From the NCBI GenBank assembly GCA_030691385.1, contig JAUYEI010000081.1, forward strand, positions 1-64,000: a stretch of DNA of 64,000 nucleotides, written 5' to 3'. The stretch comes from Azonexus sp. GTDB taxonomy: Bacteria > Pseudomonadota > Gammaproteobacteria > Burkholderiales > Rhodocyclaceae. The translations under genes were made by a program, and so were the position numbers. The stretch's first letter is position 1. Each line of letters begins with the position of its first letter. The notes below the pieces were generated by a model. It saw only the letters and a program-made list of their open reading frames with translations, ran no database searches and was not told the DNA's origin. Positions 33,810-42,225 of this stretch are shown here, one piece after another.

Positions 33810-34337
33810 ATGGACAGCCCCTACGTTTCGACCTTTCTCGGTCACCGTTTTTTCCTGACCCGACCGCGTATCGACGATGTCGCCATTGAGGACATCGCCC
33901 ACGGTCTGGCCTACCAGTGCCGCTTCAACGGCCAGACGCGGGAGTTCTATTCGGTGGCCCAGCACAGCCTGATGGTCATGCAACTGGTGCCCGCGCCGCT
34001 GCGGCTGGCGGCCCTGCTGCACGATGCCGCCGAAGCCTACATGGGCGACATGGTCAAGCCGCTGAAAAACCTGTTTCCGGAATTTTCTGCCATCGAAGCC
34101 CGCGTCATGCAGATCATCGGCGAGCGTTTCGCTGTCGATCTCGAGCACCTTGATCCGGCGATCAAGGCCGCCGACCTGATTGCCCTGGCTACGGAAAAGC
34201 GCGACCTCATGCCGCACTCGACCGAAGCCTGGGCCAATCTTCGGGACATTCGTCCGCTACCCGAAAGCATCCGGCCGCTCATGCCGCTGGATGCCAAGTC
34301 GGCCTTTCTCGACAGCTTTCGCCTGCTACACGCCTGA
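33810..34337 (+). CDS. HD-domain phosphohydrolase
   Basis: A 175-residue HD-superfamily enzyme. His52 (FYSVAQHSLMVM) and the His71-Asp72 pair (LLHDAAEAYMGDMVKPLK) plus a later Asp (IKAADLIALATEK) give the metal site. The pattern is like YfbR-type 5'-nucleotidases and other small HD hydrolases of nucleotides; substrate is not determined by sequence. It lies 13 bases after phhB. Confidence 0.85.
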   Translation: MDSPYVSTFLGHRFFLTRPRIDDVAIEDIAHGLAYQCRFNGQTREFYSVAQHSLMVMQLVPAPLRLAALLHDAAEAYMGDMVKPLKNLFPEFSAIEARVMQIIGERFAVDLEHLDPAIKAADLIALATEKRDLMPHSTEAWANLRDIRPLPESIRPLMPLDAKSAFLDSFRLLHA

Positions 34338-34344
34338 AGCGGGT

Positions 34345-34950
34345 TCAGAACATGGCGGCGAGCCCGTGCAGCACGCTGAGCAAGGCGGCCGAAATGGTCA
34401 TCAGGGCAATCCAGGCCATGACGCCGGCGGCTGTCACCAGATTCGAGATGTAATGCGCCTTGCGCGCGTCGCTAACCTTGAGCAACGGCCGCACGCCGTG
34501 GCGGATCAGGGCTGCTGAGGCCACCCAGGCCGCTGCCACGACCAGCACATTGATCGTCAGGCTCGGCACGAACAAGGCCAGCGATGACAGCCACAGCGGC
34601 ACTGGCGCAATGGCCGCCAGCGTGTAGGCCTTCTCGTAACCGGGGTCGTGATCCTGATCGCTGGTCATGCGCTGGATGAGCATGGCCATGAAGGAAACCA
34701 TGGCCAACTGCACGGCGAACAAAACGATACCGCTGACCAGCAACTGGCCGCCGGTCATCGCCGGCACGGAAAGCGGAAAAATCGCACCGGGATAAGCCAG
34801 TTCGGCAAAGGCGACCATCGCCGGGGGAATGATCGAGAGGGGTACGACCAGACCGAACATCAGGGAGCGGGCGGGCGGATGGCTGCGTTCAATATCGGAC
34901 CAACCCTCGGTTTCCGATGTCAGCATCGCCGGGAAATGAGTCAGGGACAT
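34345..34950 (-). CDS. YIP1-family membrane protein
   Basis: A 201-residue membrane protein with five predicted helices. It starts ERSHPPARSLMFGLVVPLS after a short N-terminus and has the YIP1-like pattern of helices separated by short loops (YPGAIFPLSVPAMTGGQLLV, YEKAYTLAAIAPVPLWLSSL). ATG 34950 is preceded by AAGGAGG. It converges on the HD gene with seven bases between. Function unknown. Confidence 0.75.
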   Translation of the reverse strand: MSLTHFPAMLTSETEGWSDIERSHPPARSLMFGLVVPLSIIPPAMVAFAELAYPGAIFPLSVPAMTGGQLLVSGIVLFAVQLAMVSFMAMLIQRMTSDQDHDPGYEKAYTLAAIAPVPLWLSSLALFVPSLTINVLVVAAAWVASAALIRHGVRPLLKVSDARKAHYISNLVTAAGVMAWIALMTISAALLSVLHGLAAMF

Positions 34951-35066
34951 GATGAACCTCCTTGTCGCCGCCAAAAATGCCGGGGCGCCGGGTGCGGCAA
35001 CGGCGGGAGCGGGACAATACTTGGACGGCCGTTTGTCCTTGCCGGTTCCGCCTTTTTCCGACCACT

Positions 35067-35103
35067 CCTACGGTCAACCGGAAAAATCGGCGAAAATTGA
35101 AAT
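35067..35103 (+). repeat. 37-bp interspersed repeat, copy F
   Basis: CCTACGGTCAACCGGAAAAA, then TCGGCGAAAATTGAAAT. It ends only 12 bases before the GTG of the rluE gene, so it occupies the position where a leader and ribosome binding site would be. Confidence 0.88.
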
Positions 35104-35115
35104 CCTGCCCAGTTC

Positions 35116-35706
35116 GTGAAATCCGCCCGCGTGTCTTCCGTCATCTTCTTCAACAAGCCTTATGGTGTCCTCAGCCAGTTCACGCCGGAAGGCAAGTGGC
35201 GGGCGCTCGATGACTTCATCCCGGTCAAGGGCGTGTACGTCGCCGGCCGGCTTGACGCCGACAGCGAAGGCCTGCTGATCCTGACCGACGACGGCAAGTT
35301 GCAGGCGTGGATCGCCGACCCCAAACACAAGCTCGAAAAAACCTACTGGGCGCAGGTCGAAGGCGTGCCCGACGAGGCGGCGCTCGACAAACTGCGCGCC
35401 GGCATCGCGCTTTCCGATTTCACCGCCAAGCCGGCCAAGGTACGGCTGATCGCCGAGCCGCCCGGCCTCTGGCAGCGCGACCCGCCGATCCGCTACCGCG
35501 CCGCGATCCCGACTTCGTGGCTGGAAATCCGCATTGCCGAAGGCAAGAACCGCCAGGTACGGCGCATGACGGCGGCCATCGGTTATCCTACGCTCCGTTT
35601 GATACGGGCCGCCATCGGGGCGGCGACGCTGGACGGTCTGGCGCTGGGGCAATGGCGAAAGATCGACGGCAGTTACCAGGATTTGCAAGGAAAATTCAAT
35701 GAATAA
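35116..35706 (+). CDS. rluE: 23S rRNA pseudouridine synthase, RluE-type
   Basis: A 196-residue RsuA-family pseudouridine synthase without an S4 domain, as in RluE (U2457 of 23S rRNA). The catalytic motif is GRLDADSEGLLILTDDG with Asp58 region, followed by KTYWAQVEGVPDE, EIRIAEGKNRQVRRMTAAIG and LIRAAIGAATLDGLALGQWR. GTG 35116 is the likely start, with another GTG at 35131; no Shine-Dalgarno is evident because the 37-bp repeat occupies that space. Its end overlaps the DUF192 gene by eight bases. Confidence 0.92.
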   Translation: MKSARVSSVIFFNKPYGVLSQFTPEGKWRALDDFIPVKGVYVAGRLDADSEGLLILTDDGKLQAWIADPKHKLEKTYWAQVEGVPDEAALDKLRAGIALSDFTAKPAKVRLIAEPPGLWQRDPPIRYRAAIPTSWLEIRIAEGKNRQVRRMTAAIGYPTLRLIRAAIGAATLDGLALGQWRKIDGSYQDLQGKFNE

Positions 35707-36142
35707 GACACGCGTCGGTCTGCTGTTAGGCCTGACATTGAGCGCCACGGCCTGGGCGCAGAACGCCATGCCGGTCATGGAGCTGAGCGCCGGCTTCCAC
35801 CGCATCGAGGCCGAAGTGGCGGCCAACGACCAGAACCGCCAGATCGGCCTCATGAACCGCAAGGCCATGCCGGTCCAGCGCGGCATGCTCTTCGTCTTCA
35901 CGCAGGAAAACACCCACTGCATGTGGATGCGCAACACGCTGCTGCCGCTCTCGGTCGCCTTCGTCGATGCCGAAGGCAAGATCATCAACATCGAAGACAT
36001 GCAGCCGCAGACCGAAGACAACCACTGCGCCCGTCGCCCGGCCCGCTACGCGCTGGAAATGAACCTCGGCTGGTTCGCCCAGCGCGGCATCAAGCCCGGC
36101 GTCAAACTCGGTGGTCTCGACAAGGCGCCGCGTCCGCAATAA
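35699..36142 (+). CDS. DUF192 exported protein
   Basis: A 147-residue protein with signal peptide (MNKTRVGLLLGLTLSATAWAQ, first 21 residues, cut near AWA). The DUF192 fold is shown by RQIGLMNRKAMPVQRGMLF, HCMWMRNTLLPLSVAFVD and a C-terminal YALEMNLGWFAQRGIKPG. Function unknown; such proteins are periplasmic in many proteobacteria. Overlaps rluE and shares one base with ubiC. Confidence 0.86.
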   Translation: MNKTRVGLLLGLTLSATAWAQNAMPVMELSAGFHRIEAEVAANDQNRQIGLMNRKAMPVQRGMLFVFTQENTHCMWMRNTLLPLSVAFVDAEGKIINIEDMQPQTEDNHCARRPARYALEMNLGWFAQRGIKPGVKLGGLDKAPRPQ

Positions 36143-36675
36143 TGCTTCCGAACAAATGGCGCGCCCGCCCGACCGGCAGGCCGCTCGATGCTGCCCTGGC
36201 CTCCTGGCTGACCGAACCCGGTTCGCTGACGGCGCGTTGCCAGCGCAACAGCCGCGAATTTCGCGTCCGCCTGCTGCGTTACGAAAAAGGCCGGGCGCTG
36301 GCCGACGAAGGCATACTCCTCAATCAAGCACGCCACCCGGCCTGGATTCGCGAGGTGGCGCTGGAATGCGATGGCGTCCCGGTCATTTTTGCCCACACCA
36401 CGTTGTCGACCGCCAGCAACGGCCGCCTGAGCCGCTGGCTGTCCCGCCTCGGCAGCAATTCACTCGGCTCGCTCCTGTTCACCCATCCCGGCTTTCAACG
36501 CGGCGCCATCCAATTCCGCCGACTCGACAAGCGTCACCCGCTTTTCCAGCGTGCCGCCGCTCTTGGCATGGCCGGCGACACCCTGTGGGCCCGCCGCTCG
36601 CTGCACCGCCTCGGCGCGCAGCAGGTGCTGGTCACCGAAGTGTTTCTGCCCGCCGTGGCTTCTCTCGCTTGCTGA
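36142..36675 (+). CDS. ubiC: Chorismate pyruvate-lyase
   Basis: UbiC releases pyruvate from chorismate to give 4-hydroxybenzoate, the first committed step of ubiquinone synthesis. The 177-residue protein has LASWLTEPGSLTARCQRN at the N-terminus, REVALECDGVPVIFAHTTL and LGSLLFTHPGFQRG, and ends with LWARRSLHRLGAQQVLVTEVFLP, in the order seen in UbiC. It starts on the last base of the DUF192 stop codon. Confidence 0.9.
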   Translation: MLPNKWRARPTGRPLDAALASWLTEPGSLTARCQRNSREFRVRLLRYEKGRALADEGILLNQARHPAWIREVALECDGVPVIFAHTTLSTASNGRLSRWLSRLGSNSLGSLLFTHPGFQRGAIQFRRLDKRHPLFQRAAALGMAGDTLWARRSLHRLGAQQVLVTEVFLPAVASLAC

Positions 36676-36736
36676 TCCTTGCCGTGCTTCACCCGGCGGT
36701 TTTCGGGCCTGTTCGCCACGAAACCTTTGCCAGTTC

Positions 36737-36742
36737 TATAAT
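36737..36742 (+). promoter_or_regulatory. Near-consensus -10 element just before the peroxidase gene
   Basis: TATAAT at 36737-36742 ends six bases before ATG 36749. If used, transcription would begin at or beside the ATG, giving a leaderless mRNA; no Shine-Dalgarno is visible. A -35 is weak. Confidence 0.4.
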
Positions 36743-36748
36743 TAAACG

Positions 36749-37774
36749 ATGAATTTCAGACAATTTCTGGCAATAATGCTGGTGTCCTTGGCGCTTGTTG
36801 CTGCCTTTTGGGGCATGCGTGGCAACGCTCCTTCGGACAAAACCGTGGTCAGCCTCGACACCCCCTCGTTGCCAAACACACTGTCGGGTTCCGGCCCGTT
36901 GTTGCCCTTGCCCCCCGTGCCGGATTTGCCGGCGGACAAGGTCGCACTTGGCAAACGCCTTTTCTTCGACCCCCGCCTTTCCCATAACGACAAGGTTTCC
37001 TGTGCCACCTGCCACCAGCTCGAAAGCGGCGGCAGCGACCGCCTGCCCGTTCCGGTCGGCATCGATGGCCGGAAAGGGGGCGTCAATGCCCCGACGGTAT
37101 TCAACAGCAGCCTGAATTTTGTCCAGTTCTGGGATGGTCGCGCCGCCAGCCTTGAAGAGCAGGCCGCCGGGCCGGTGCACAATCCGCTCGAAATGGCCTC
37201 CAACTGGGCCGAGGTCATACCCAAGCTGAGCCGCGACGAGCGCTATCGCCAGGACTTCAGCCGAATCTACCAGCAGGGCATGACCGGCGAAACGATTGTC
37301 GATGCCATTGCTGCCTACGAGCGCACGCTGCTCACCCCGAACAGTCGTTTCGACCGTTTCCTGCGTGGCGACAAGGAGGCGCTCGACCCGCTCGAACGCG
37401 CCGGTTACCAGCGTTTTCTCGACTACGGCTGTGCCAGCTGCCATCAGGGCGCCGGCGTTGGCGGCAACATGTTCCAGCGTTTTGGCGTCATGGGCAGTTA
37501 CCTCAAGGAGAGCGCAGGACGCCAGGCCGACCTCGGTCGTTTCAATGTCACCGGGCTCGATCAGGACAAGAATGTGTTCAAGGTGCCCAGCCTGCGCAAT
37601 GTCGCGGTCACGCCACCCTACTTCCACGACGGCTCGGCCGGATCACTTGATGAAGCCGTCATCGTCATGGGACGCTTCCAGCTCGGCCGCGAGCTTTCCA
37701 CCGAGGACGTCAAGGCGCTCGTCGCCTTCCTGCACACACTGACCGGCGAGTGGGAAGGAAAGCGTCTGCAATGA
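36749..37774 (+). CDS. Di-haem cytochrome c peroxidase
   Basis: A 341-residue periplasmic peroxidase of the CCP/MauG family. The N-terminal hydrophobic segment (residues 7-22) may be a signal or an anchor. Two c-haem sites are CATCH (residues 85-89) and CASCH (about 230-234). Other family strings are LGKRLFFDPRLSHNDKVSC, NAPTVFNSSLNFVQFWDGRA, PVHNPLEMA and FKVPSLRNVAVTPPYFHDGS. It reduces hydrogen peroxide using electrons from small cytochromes or cupredoxins. Stop overlaps the next gene by four bases (ATGA). Confidence 0.9.
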   Translation: MNFRQFLAIMLVSLALVAAFWGMRGNAPSDKTVVSLDTPSLPNTLSGSGPLLPLPPVPDLPADKVALGKRLFFDPRLSHNDKVSCATCHQLESGGSDRLPVPVGIDGRKGGVNAPTVFNSSLNFVQFWDGRAASLEEQAAGPVHNPLEMASNWAEVIPKLSRDERYRQDFSRIYQQGMTGETIVDAIAAYERTLLTPNSRFDRFLRGDKEALDPLERAGYQRFLDYGCASCHQGAGVGGNMFQRFGVMGSYLKESAGRQADLGRFNVTGLDQDKNVFKVPSLRNVAVTPPYFHDGSAGSLDEAVIVMGRFQLGRELSTEDVKALVAFLHTLTGEWEGKRLQ

Positions 37775-40770
37775 ATCTTTCCGAGCGCTTTCCTGGCCTG
37801 TCCGCACCGCGCCTCCGACTGGGTCTCGGCCTATTTGTTGCACTCTTCGTCTCGGCGCTGAGCGGGCTGTTCATTCTGGCCGAAAGCGTCTCGCCGGAAG
37901 TGCACTTCGCCTACACGCAGAAGCTGCGTGACCTTGGCGAGCTGGACGCGCGTGTCGACGGGCAAATTCTGGCCAATCGCCTTGAGCAGGTGCGCAATTA
38001 CGACGCGATTACCCGCTACATGCAGCGGGTCGAAGGCTTGGCCAGGGAGGTGAGCGATGCCCCGGGCTTCCTGTCCGTGGTGGACCGCGCGGTCGTTGTC
38101 ACGGCCGCCGGCGAACTGTCGGCAGCACTGGGCCGCAAGGCCGGGCTGGTTGATCAGTTCAAGCGCGAGAACGCCATCCTGCGCAACTCGATCTCCTTCT
38201 TTCCGATTGCTGCCTCGGCCTTCGTCGATGCCCAGCCCCTGCCCTCGCAGCCCGGCAGCCTGCGCGGTCCGGTCGGAAAATATGCCCGAGAGGTGCTGGC
38301 TTTTGCCCATGTCCCCAGCCTCGAAGGCGACGAACGCGTCGTCAAGGCGCGTAGCGAACTGCTTGATTTGCTGCCGGGGACGACGCAGAAAAAAATCGTC
38401 GACAACATCATTCTCCACGGCGACAACATTGGTACGCGGATCCGTCTACTCGATGCCCTGATGGCGGAAATTTCCGCCCAGGGAAGCAAGGAGCGACTCG
38501 ACAAGCTGATACTCGGCTACGCCGATGGCCATGCCCGGGCATACCGCACGGCCACCCGTTATCGCCTGGCGCTTTACGCCCTGGCCATCGTGCTCACGGC
38601 CTTCCTGGCCTTTCTGTTCTTCCGGCTCGACCTGGCTCGCCGCTCGCTGGCCACGGCCAATCGCGAACTCGGCGACCGCTACGCGGCGCAACTCGCCGTC
38701 GAAAAACAGCTGACCCTGCACGCCACCGCCTTCCGCAGCGCCCACGACGGCATCACGCTGACCGACGCTTCCGGCAACATCCTCGACGTCAATCCGGCTT
38801 TCTCGCGCATCACCGGCTGGGAACGCAGCGAAGTCATCGGCCGCAATCCCCGCGTCCTCAAGTCCGGTCGTCACGACCTCGAGTTCTACGAGGCGATGTG
38901 GAAGAGCATCAATGAAACCGATAGCTGGCGCGGCGAAATCTGGAATCGCAACAAGTACGGCGAGATTTACCCCGAGCTGCTGTCGATCTCCGCCGTGCGC
39001 GACACAGCCGGAAACCTCACCAACTACGTCGCCGTCTTCTCCGACATCGGCCGCCTCAAGGCGCAGGAGTCGCAGCTCACGCAGATGGCCTACTACGATC
39101 CGCTGACCGAGCTGCCGAACCGCACCCTGCTCGCCGACCGCCTCGTCCAGGGCATCGCCCAGACCCGTCGGACGACAACGCTGATGGCCATCTGCTACCT
39201 CGATCTCGACGGTTTCAAGCCGGTCAACGACACCTGGGGGCACGGCGCGGGCGACATGGTGCTGATCGAAATCGCCAATCGCATGCGCCAGATCATGCGC
39301 GGCGGCGACACCGTTGCCCGCCTCGGTGGCGACGAGTTTGTCCTGCTCCTGCTCGGTTTTGCCAGCGAAGCCGAATGCCAGGAAGCGATCCGTCGCCTGC
39401 AAGCCCGGATCGCCCTGCCGCTGACCGTCCTGCCCGAAGCCGTCAGCATCTCGGCGAGCATTGGTGTGACGCTGTTCCCGAACGACGACGAAGACCCGGA
39501 CACCCTGTTGCGCCATGCCGACCAGGCCATGTACCGCGCCAAGCAGGCCGGCAAGAACTGCTACCAGATTTTCGACGCCGAGCAGGACCGCCACACGCGC
39601 AGCCGGCGCGACCACGTCAACCGCATCCGCCAGGCGCTCGACGATCACGAATTCGTTCTCTACTACCAGCCCAAGGTCAATATGCGCCTGGGCAAGGTGA
39701 CCGGTGCCGAGGCGCTGATTCGCTGGAACCACCCCGAGCGCGGCATCCTGGCACCGAGCGAGTTCCTGCCGCTGATCAACGACGATGTGATGGTCAAGCT
39801 GATCGGCGACTGGGTCATCGAAAGGGCGCTCGGCCAGATGGAGGTGTGGCACGCGGCAGGGCTCGATCTGACGGTCAGCGTCAATGTCGCCAGCAAGCAG
39901 CTGCAGGCCCCGGAATTTGTCGAAAAGCTCAAGGCCGCGCTGTTTCTCCACCCCGGCGTGGCCCATCTGCTCGAAATGGAAATTCTCGAAACCGCAGCGC
40001 TGGAAGATGTCGCCAAGACCTCGCGGGTCATCGACGAATGTCGCGCCCTCGGCGTGCGCTTCTCGCTCGACGACTTCGGCACCGGCTATTCCTCGCTGAC
40101 CTATCTCAAGCGTCTGCCGGCCGAAATCATCAAGATCGACCAGAGCTTTGTCCGCGAAATTCTCAGCGATTACAACAATCTGGTCATCGTCCAGGGCGTC
40201 ATCAGCCTGGCCAGCGCCTTCCAGCGCGAAATCATCGCCGAAGGTGTCGAAACCGTCGAACACGGCCGCCTGCTCATCCAGCTCAACTGCGACCATGCCC
40301 AGGGCTACGGCATCGCCCGGCCGATGCCGGCCGAAGCGGTGGTCGACTGGGTAGGGCAGTGGCAGCCCGACCCGATGTGGCGGGAGATCAGCGACCTGTA
40401 TTGGGAAGCCGCCGACTACCCCATGCTGATCGCCGAAATCCAGTTGCGCAACTGGGTGAACCAGATCGTTTATTCCACCAACGAGGGGCTGCCGGCGCCC
40501 ATTGCGCACCTCGACAATGCGACCCAATGCGAATTCGGCAAGTGGTACTTCGGCGACAGCCGGCGGCGTTACGAAAGCCACCCCGTTTTCGCCGAAATCG
40601 ACCGCCCGCACCGCCGTATCCACGAGATAGCCAGCCGGATCGACAACTGCTGGCGCGATGGCAGGATCGAGGAGGCGCGCTCCCTGATCCCCGAAATCCT
40701 CGCCGCGCGCGACGAGACCCTGGCGCTGCTCCTGCAGTTGCAACGCCTGGTCGGCGTCCGCCGGAGCTAG
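37771..40770 (+). CDS. Membrane PAS-GGDEF-EAL protein with C-terminal CZB domain
   Basis: A 999-residue cyclic-di-GMP protein. Domains: membrane helix (about 17-37), periplasmic all-helical sensor of DAHL-like character (40-260), second helix (about 265-285), PAS (313-428, GITLTDASGNILDVNPAFSR), GGDEF with intact GGDEF at 519-523 and RxxD (RGGD) five residues before it, EAL with GAEALIRW at about 647 and DDFGTGYSSLTYL, then a CZB zinc-binding domain (890-995) with the HLDNATQCEFGKWYFG core and later His in PHRRIHEI. Both cyclase and phosphodiesterase sites look intact. CZB suggests regulation by zinc. Overlaps the peroxidase gene by four bases, so the two may be co-expressed. Confidence 0.92.
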   Translation: MNLSERFPGLSAPRLRLGLGLFVALFVSALSGLFILAESVSPEVHFAYTQKLRDLGELDARVDGQILANRLEQVRNYDAITRYMQRVEGLAREVSDAPGFLSVVDRAVVVTAAGELSAALGRKAGLVDQFKRENAILRNSISFFPIAASAFVDAQPLPSQPGSLRGPVGKYAREVLAFAHVPSLEGDERVVKARSELLDLLPGTTQKKIVDNIILHGDNIGTRIRLLDALMAEISAQGSKERLDKLILGYADGHARAYRTATRYRLALYALAIVLTAFLAFLFFRLDLARRSLATANRELGDRYAAQLAVEKQLTLHATAFRSAHDGITLTDASGNILDVNPAFSRITGWERSEVIGRNPRVLKSGRHDLEFYEAMWKSINETDSWRGEIWNRNKYGEIYPELLSISAVRDTAGNLTNYVAVFSDIGRLKAQESQLTQMAYYDPLTELPNRTLLADRLVQGIAQTRRTTTLMAICYLDLDGFKPVNDTWGHGAGDMVLIEIANRMRQIMRGGDTVARLGGDEFVLLLLGFASEAECQEAIRRLQARIALPLTVLPEAVSISASIGVTLFPNDDEDPDTLLRHADQAMYRAKQAGKNCYQIFDAEQDRHTRSRRDHVNRIRQALDDHEFVLYYQPKVNMRLGKVTGAEALIRWNHPERGILAPSEFLPLINDDVMVKLIGDWVIERALGQMEVWHAAGLDLTVSVNVASKQLQAPEFVEKLKAALFLHPGVAHLLEMEILETAALEDVAKTSRVIDECRALGVRFSLDDFGTGYSSLTYLKRLPAEIIKIDQSFVREILSDYNNLVIVQGVISLASAFQREIIAEGVETVEHGRLLIQLNCDHAQGYGIARPMPAEAVVDWVGQWQPDPMWREISDLYWEAADYPMLIAEIQLRNWVNQIVYSTNEGLPAPIAHLDNATQCEFGKWYFGDSRRRYESHPVFAEIDRPHRRIHEIASRIDNCWRDGRIEEARSLIPEILAARDETLALLLQLQRLVGVRRS

Positions 40771-40780
40771 CGTGGTCTTC

Positions 40781-40817
40781 CTCCCCCTTTATGTCCCTGC
40801 GGGACATAAAGGGGGAG
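40781..40817. terminator. Long perfect hairpin between convergent genes
   Basis: CTCCCCCTTTATGTCCC (40781-40797), loop TGC, GGGACATAAAGGGGGAG (40801-40817): 17 bp with no mismatch. Lies 10 bases after the GGDEF-EAL stop and about 50 bases beyond the end of the opposing seven-gene operon. Likely a bidirectional terminator or mRNA end, though without T-runs. Confidence 0.7.
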
Positions 40818-40855
40818 GAGCTACATGCAACGACGATCGCCGTCCGCGAGAATAT

Positions 40856-40890
40856 GTTGCCGCAAAGACTCAAGGCGCAGAAAGCGCGGC
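40856..40890. repeat. CGCAAAGACTCAAGGCGCAG-type repeat over the operon end
   Basis: GTTGCCGCAAAGACTCAAGG followed by CGCAGAAAGCGCGGC resembles the CGCAGAGACGC repeat at 4895. It covers the stop codon (40870-40872) of the last gene in the seven-gene operon, so the terminal residues of that protein are repeat-derived. Confidence 0.55.
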
Positions 40891-42225
40891 AAACGCCTTC
40901 TGCAACTCGAGCAGTTTGCGCCCCTGGTCGAGTCGCGTTTCCTGCATCCATTGCGGCACGGCGAGGGCTTCCGCCTCGGCGCTCCAGCGCGCTGTCTCGG
41001 CTGCATCGCCACGGCCGAGCGCGGCCTCCCACAGCGTGGCGACGGCCCAGAAGCGCTTCTTCGGGTCGGCATCCTTGTCTTCGGCCGGCGCCAGGGCCAG
41101 TCGGCCAACTTCGCTACGGACACGGCGGGCGAGCACGGAGTCGGCAATCGCGTCGTCCTTGTTGCCGGCCTTGAGCCATTCGACCGCCCGCAGGTCGAGC
41201 AGGAAGGCGTAGTTGATCCCGTTGTACCAGTCGCGGCGCAGCGAAAATCCGCGTTCGTAGCCGTCGACCGCAGCATTCAGGTCTTCCGGCCGGGACTGGA
41301 GTTCCCACAGGCGCTTGTGGATGGCGCCCCACAGCCCGAGGGTTTCCGGGTCGTTGGTGGAGACCGGGTCGAGTGATTGCTCCATGATGCCGCGCGCTTC
41401 AATCAAGGCGCATTGCGCATCGGGCTGCTTTGATTTGTAGGTGGCGACGACCAGTTGCTGGGTGACGAAGGGGTCGTTCGGGCGCAGCTCGCTGACTTTC
41501 TGGAGCAGGGTGCGGGCGCCGGCAAAATCGCTCGCCTCGCCGGCGGGCGGATTGATTTTGGCCAGGGCCTCGTCGAGCATCGCCTTGGGCGTGGCCGGCG
41601 CTTCGGGCATGGCAGCGGCGGCTTGGTCGGTATCGAGTCCCGGCGGGCTGGCGACAGCCACGGTGAACCAGCCGCCCCGCGCCTGTGGTGGTGCTGCGCC
41701 GGCCGGGGCGGGAGCAGCCGCCTGCACAGAGGCCAACTGCGGCGGAGCCAGTTGCGGCAGGAAAGTGTACACCGGGCTGTCAGCGCGCTTGGAGGCGAGG
41801 ATTTCCATGATCGCCGTTTTCAAATCGTTCTTGAAGCGCACCGCCTCCTTGGCGCCGATGTCCTCGCCGAGGTGCTTGTAACGGCGGATCGCGATGTGGC
41901 CGACGTCGAAGGGATTCTTGAAGCCTTCCTCGGCGACGACGATGGTGGTGCGCGGGCGCAGGGCGTAGCGCACGCCGAGTTCGTAGGCGGCATTGACGTT
42001 GTAGGTCGACAGGTCGGCAATGACGACGTCGGCCTGCAGCAGCATTTCGTACATCGGGACGTCGATCACCGTCGAGTGCTGGATTTCGTCGGCGCGTATG
42101 GATTTGAGGCCGGCCGCCTCGACCGCTTCCTTGATGATGGCGTAGGAGGCGTCGAGGTCGAGAACGCGGCCGTCGGTGTAGTCGGTCTTCTTGCCGAAGC
42201 CCTGGATGACGAAGCAGGTTGTCAT
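40870..42225 (-). CDS. Deoxyribosyltransferase-like/TPR-S protein, candidate signal enzyme (operon gene 7)
   Basis: A 451-residue two-part protein. Residues 1-150 form a Rossmann-like nucleoside deoxyribosyltransferase/DRHyd-type domain: FVIQGFGKKTDYTDG, then ADVVIADLSTYNVNAAYELG (66-84) with a conserved Glu82. After a Pro/Ala-rich linker (about 155-225), the C-terminal half is TPR-like and resembles the MAP3K TRAFs-binding/TPR-S scaffold (ARTLLQKVSELRPNDPFVTQ, DGYERGFSLRRDWYNGINYA). In published predictions, TPR-S scaffolds sense NAD-derived nucleotides made by such enzymes. Start overlaps the patatin stop by four bases. Confidence 0.78.
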   Translation of the reverse strand: MTTCFVIQGFGKKTDYTDGRVLDLDASYAIIKEAVEAAGLKSIRADEIQHSTVIDVPMYEMLLQADVVIADLSTYNVNAAYELGVRYALRPRTTIVVAEEGFKNPFDVGHIAIRRYKHLGEDIGAKEAVRFKNDLKTAIMEILASKRADSPVYTFLPQLAPPQLASVQAAAPAPAGAAPPQARGGWFTVAVASPPGLDTDQAAAAMPEAPATPKAMLDEALAKINPPAGEASDFAGARTLLQKVSELRPNDPFVTQQLVVATYKSKQPDAQCALIEARGIMEQSLDPVSTNDPETLGLWGAIHKRLWELQSRPEDLNAAVDGYERGFSLRRDWYNGINYAFLLDLRAVEWLKAGNKDDAIADSVLARRVRSEVGRLALAPAEDKDADPKKRFWAVATLWEAALGRGDAAETARWSAEAEALAVPQWMQETRLDQGRKLLELQKAFAALSAP

